From positions 1 through 9,849 of the forward strand of contig CAAFNG010000310.1 of the NCBI GenBank assembly GCA_900764225.1: a stretch of 9,849 nt of DNA, read 5' to 3'. Within the stretch, counting starts at the first letter, position 1; every line of letters begins with the position of its first letter. The notes beneath the pieces are model-generated. The model did not search any database, had not been told where the DNA came from, and was given only the letters and a program-made list of their open reading frames with translations. The stretch comes from Lachnospiraceae bacterium. GTDB lineage: Bacteria; Bacillota; Clostridia; Lachnospirales; Lachnospiraceae. Position numbers and translations under genes: made by a program. Below are positions 7,665 through 9,849 of the stretch, in pieces.

Positions 7665-7693
7665 AGTATAACATAGCTTTCCTTAAAATGCAA
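7665..7693 (-). promoter_or_regulatory. Sigma-A-type promoter for rpmE
   Basis: On the minus strand a -35 element TTGCAT (7688-7693) and a -10 element TATACT (7665-7670) are separated by exactly 17 nt. The predicted start is near 7658, about 66 nt before the rpmE ATG. The elements lie in the 106-nt gap after the rho stop. No clear terminator separates rho from this promoter, so read-through from rho may also contribute. Confidence 0.75.
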
Positions 7694-7698
7694 GGACT

Positions 7699-9297
7699 TT
7701 ATAAAAATTTCTGTTTTCTTACTGTCTGTACCAGTTCTGCATTCGTTCTTGTACGCGCAAAGGTATTCAGTATCTGTTCTACAGCCTCATCGGACTTCAT
7801 TCCGTTGAGTGCTTTTCGCATAATATAGACAGCTTCCTGTTCATCCTTGCTGAGAAGAAGATCCTCTCTTCTTGTGCCGGATTTCTGGATATCGATAGCC
7901 GGAAATACTCGTTTTTCCTGCAATTTTCGATCCAGTACCAGCTCCATGTTACCGGTTCCTTTGAACTCCTCATAGATCACATCGTCCATCTTACTGCCGG
8001 TATCCACAAGTGCAGTCGCAAGGATCGTCAGGCTTCCGCCCTCACGCATATTACGGGCTGCGCCAAAAAATCTCTTCGGCATATGAAGAGCTGCCGGATC
8101 AAGACCACCGGATAAGGTTCTTCCGCTTGGCGGGATGATCAGGTTATAGGCTCTGGCCAGTCTGGTAATGGAATCCAGAAGAATGATAACATCCTGCTTA
8201 TGTTCCACAAGACGGCGGGCACGCTCCACAACCATCTCGGAAACTCTCTTGTGATGCTCCGGAAGCTCATCAAAGGTAGAATAAATCACTTCCACATTTG
8301 GTCCCTGGATCGCTTCCTTGATATCCGTAACCTCCTCCGGACGCTCATCGATCAGAAGAATGATCAGATGCATGTCCCGGTTGTTCTTAAGGATCGATTT
8401 GGCAACGTCTTTAAGAAGGGTTGTCTTACCTGCCTTAGGTGGAGATACGATCATACCTCTCTGTCCTTTTCCGATTGGGCTTATCAGATCCACTATACGC
8501 ATGGCAGTTGTGCCACCTGCACGCTCCATGACAAGTCTCTCATTTGGAAAGATCGGTGTCATATCTTCGAAATTATATCGTCTCTGGCCTTCGCTGGGAT
8601 GAAAACCGTTGATAGAAGAAACATAAAGAAGTGCGCTGAACTTCTCGCCCTGAGTCTTGATCCGGATATTTCCCTGGATGATATCTCCTGTCTTTAAGTT
8701 AAAACGGCGGATCTGAGAGGGGGAAACATAAATGTCATTCTCTCCCGGAAGATAGTTCTCACAGCGGATAAATCCATAACCGTCCGGAAGCACCTCAAGA
8801 ATTCCATTGGCCTTCTCACCGCTGTCAAGCTGTGCCGGTTCTGACGGAACATTCCCGTTCTCGGCACGCAGATCCGTCTCATGTGCATTCTCGCGCATAG
8901 ATGTACGTTCCTCTCTTATCGGTCTCCGGTAATTCTCACGGTTATAGCCGTCCTTATTATATCCTTCTCTGATGTTTTCTCTGCGTGCTGTTGTTCTGTG
9001 TTCCTGATCATTCCTGTTTATACGATAATTTTCTCTTTGTTCCTGCATACTCTCCGATGTGGAATGAGTATGATATTCCTCATTTTCCCTCTCATACTTC
9101 TTATCTTTTACGGTTATCTCTTCGGATGTGCTTCTCTGTACTTCAGTGCTATTTCCCTTTGCGGATTCTTTAGCGTCTTCCTCCAGCATTCTTTCAATCA
9201 GCGCCGGTTTTCTCAAAGTGGAAATGCCTTTCATCCCTCTTGCCTTTGCCAGATCTTTCAGCACAGCCAGAGATAATGATTCATACTTTTCTCTCAT
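7699..9297 (-). CDS. rho: Transcription termination factor Rho with a large N-terminal insertion
   Basis: Rho is the hexameric RNA-dependent ATPase that terminates transcription. In this 532-residue protein an N-terminal Rho_N helical region ([17 protein letters not shown], about 8-38) is followed by a polar insertion (about 40-162). Next is the cold-shock-like RNA-binding domain with GYGFIR (173-178), then the RecA-like motor. The Walker A loop PPKAGKTT is at 286-293, DERPEEVTD at 317-325, Walker B DVIILLDS at 369-376 and the conserved [21 protein letters not shown] at 395-415 (Q-loop region). E. coli Rho has 419 residues; the extra length is mostly the insertion, rich in Arg, Asn and Glu and containing five REN triplets. 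I chose the ATG at 9297, with GAGG 7 nt upstream, because the 66 in-frame codons before it lie in the promoter and leader. Leader structure suggests post-initiation control. Confidence 0.96.
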   Translation of the reverse strand: MREKYESLSLAVLKDLAKARGMKGISTLRKPALIERMLEEDAKESAKGNSTEVQRSTSEEITVKDKKYERENEEYHTHSTSESMQEQRENYRINRNDQEHRTTARRENIREGYNKDGYNRENYRRPIREERTSMRENAHETDLRAENGNVPSEPAQLDSGEKANGILEVLPDGYGFIRCENYLPGENDIYVSPSQIRRFNLKTGDIIQGNIRIKTQGEKFSALLYVSSINGFHPSEGQRRYNFEDMTPIFPNERLVMERAGGTTAMRIVDLISPIGKGQRGMIVSPPKAGKTTLLKDVAKSILKNNRDMHLIILLIDERPEEVTDIKEAIQGPNVEVIYSTFDELPEHHKRVSEMVVERARRLVEHKQDVIILLDSITRLARAYNLIIPPSGRTLSGGLDPAALHMPKRFFGAARNMREGGSLTILATALVDTGSKMDDVIYEEFKGTGNMELVLDRKLQEKRVFPAIDIQKSGTRREDLLLSKDEQEAVYIMRKALNGMKSDEAVEQILNTFARTRTNAELVQTVRKQKFL

Positions 9298-9399
9298 AAA
9301 TACCTCTATTCTTATTGTAATTTTTAAAATTAATGGAATCCTATACAGCCTGACATGGCTGTATCTGGTGTCTGAACCGTCATTGAATGTAATAATTAT
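9298..9399 (-). promoter_or_regulatory. rho 5' leader with a perfect hairpin
   Basis: The predicted leader of about 100 nt contains ATACAGCC (9343-9350) and GGCTGTAT (9357-9364), a perfect 8-bp stem with a 6-nt loop, the strongest structure between the promoter and the start codon. No U-tract follows on the minus strand, so it is not an intrinsic terminator. A second AU-only inverted repeat lies just before the ribosome binding site. Rho genes are often autoregulated in their leaders, which makes this a plausible control site, but that link is inference. Confidence 0.45.
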
Positions 9400-9405
9400 G
9401 ATAAT

Positions 9406-9433
9406 AATATACACCATTTTTGAAGCAATGCAA
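9406..9433 (-). promoter_or_regulatory. Probable sigma-A-type promoter for rho
   Basis: On the minus strand TTGCAT (9428-9433) and TATATT (9406-9411) are separated by 16 nt, in the AT-rich gap between the upstream terminator and rho. The same -35 hexamer occurs at the rpmE promoter. The predicted start is near 9399. Upstream A/T tracts (9434-9440 and 9476-9484) could assist polymerase binding. Confidence 0.6.
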
Positions 9434-9513
9434 GAAATTTTTGTCGACAATTTTATCCTGAATATCTCTTTTTCGCGTTTTTTTCCTATGAACAATTGCG
9501 GAAATTATTTATG

Positions 9514-9546
9514 ACACAAAAACACCCGGAATTTCTCCCGGGTGTT
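9514..9546 (-). terminator. Intrinsic terminator of the peptidase-like gene
   Basis: AACACCCGG (9521-9529) and CCGGGTGTT (9538-9546) form a perfect 9-bp GC-rich stem with an 8-nt loop. On the minus strand it runs into five consecutive Ts and then GTGTC. It begins 15 nt after the stop codon of the upstream gene and isolates rho from it. There is no T-tract on the plus-strand side, so it acts in one direction. Confidence 0.88.
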
Positions 9547-9561
9547 CAGCTATGTAATTAA

Positions 9562-9786
9562 TTACTTCCAGATAACCTTATAAACCGTCATAATCTTATT
9601 TACCTGTGTATCTGTAACCTTAGCCAGTGCGTTTACAACTGCCTCATATGTCTTCGGACGTTCTTTTTTCAATGCTGTTGGATTCTCGACATAGTTCAGA
9701 ACAGACTCTGCAAAATACTCGGATGCATTCTGTGTTGCATATGCCTTTCTGACACCTGTAAATTTAGATTTTTCACTGTTATATAC
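9562..9786 (-). CDS. C-terminal fragment of a putative anthrax lethal factor-like (ATLF/M34) zinc peptidase domain protein
   Basis: Only the last 74 codons are present; the 5' part is lost at the contig edge. The segment YATQNASEYFAESVLNY followed by ALKKERPKTYEAV resembles the end of the lethal factor catalytic domain, where an N.xEFFAEAF segment carries the third zinc-ligand glutamate and is followed by a NAPKTF-like segment. By that comparison the Glu of EYFAES is the likely metal ligand; the HExxH motif would lie upstream, outside the window. Secretion is common for such proteins but no signal peptide can be seen here. An apparent GTG start at 9801 with residues VYKRQ is encoded by adapter sequence and is not real. 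The gene ends in its own terminator and is not part of the rho transcription unit. Family assignment is from memory of motifs only. Confidence 0.6.
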   Translation of the reverse strand, partial: VYNSEKSKFTGVRKAYATQNASEYFAESVLNYVENPTALKKERPKTYEAVVNALAKVTDTQVNKIMTVYKVIWK

Positions 9787-9849
9787 CTGTCTCTTATACA
9801 CATCTGACGCTGCCGACGAATTAGACGGTGTAGATCTCGGTGGTCGCCG
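9787..9849. other. Illumina Nextera (Tn5) adapter and P5 index primer contamination
   Basis: Bases 9787-9805 are CTGTCTCTTATACACATCT, the complement of the Tn5 mosaic end. Bases 9806-9819 are GACGCTGCCGACGA, the rest of the Nextera read-1 adapter. Bases 9820-9827 (ATTAGACG) fill the i5 index slot and are the complement of CGTCTAAT, which I recall as Nextera XT index S510. Bases 9828-9849 begin GTGTAGATCTCGG and match the complement of the P5 flow-cell primer. The order and spacing are exactly those of a library molecule, so this is technical sequence and the biological contig ends at 9786. Confidence 0.98.

Noticed and set aside
7683..7698. A CCTT/AAGG inverted repeat after the rho stop as a terminator
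   Set aside because: The stem is only about 5 bp, there is no T-tract, and the sequence overlaps the -35 region of the rpmE promoter.
9329..9355. An 8-codon upstream ORF (ATG in the loop of the rho leader hairpin)
   Set aside because: There is no ribosome binding site before it, and an ORF of this size is expected by chance.
9298..9495. A 66-codon in-frame N-terminal extension of rho containing six consecutive isoleucines
   Set aside because: The extension covers the predicted promoter and leader, matches no Rho N-terminus, and the ATG at 9297 has a proper ribosome binding site and the normal start of the Rho_N region.
9787..9801. A GTG start codon and Tn5-like end as evidence for a transposon insertion in the peptidase gene
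   Set aside because: The mosaic end is followed by the Nextera adapter, an index and P5 primer sequence, so it is library construction sequence, not a resident transposon.
1..9849. A CRISPR array, toxin-antitoxin pair, phage or defence island
   Set aside because: Reading both strands shows no regular direct repeats with spacers, no integrase or transposase, and nearly every base is explained by housekeeping genes with short gaps.

Overview
The window looks like a contig end from a Clostridia genome, most likely Lachnospiraceae. The reasons are moderate GC, AGGAGG-type ribosome binding sites before nearly every start, a rho with a long N-terminal insertion, a zinc-type L31, and the gene order rho, rpmE, DUF1385, prmC, prfA. 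The family-level placement is inference from protein flavour and gene order, not from a search. All genes lie on the minus strand, so transcription runs from high to low coordinates.

Read in that direction, the right end (9787-9849) is not biological. It is Illumina Nextera transposon adapter plus P5 index primer sequence joined to the contig. Next come the last 74 codons of a gene resembling the C-terminal part of anthrax lethal factor-like zinc peptidases, ending in a good intrinsic terminator (9514-9546). A promoter and a leader of about 100 nt with a perfect hairpin precede rho (7699-9297). A second, well-formed promoter at 7665-7693 drives rpmE (7389-7592). Two tandem hairpins separate rpmE from a tightly packed series: DUF1385/YqhQ-like membrane protein, prmC, prfA, a nucleotidyltransferase, glmM, a TPR lipoprotein and hflX. 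Neighbouring genes in this series overlap or are 1 to 57 nt apart. The hflX frame is cut by an in-frame TAG at 50-52 near the left contig edge, and HflX-like sequence continues in frame to base 1.

The functional theme is core translation and transcription: L31 (ribosome), RF1 and the methylase that modifies its GGQ glutamine, HflX (ribosome-associated GTPase) and Rho (termination). Envelope precursor supply (GlmM, possibly the nucleotidyltransferase) and an exported lipoprotein are mixed in. I see no tRNA, rRNA, CRISPR array, insertion sequence or defence system. I do not think the window holds a previously undescribed system. The points most worth a second look are the adapter join and its false start codon, the hflX stop at the contig edge, the REN-rich Rho insertion, the rho leader hairpin and the truncated peptidase.
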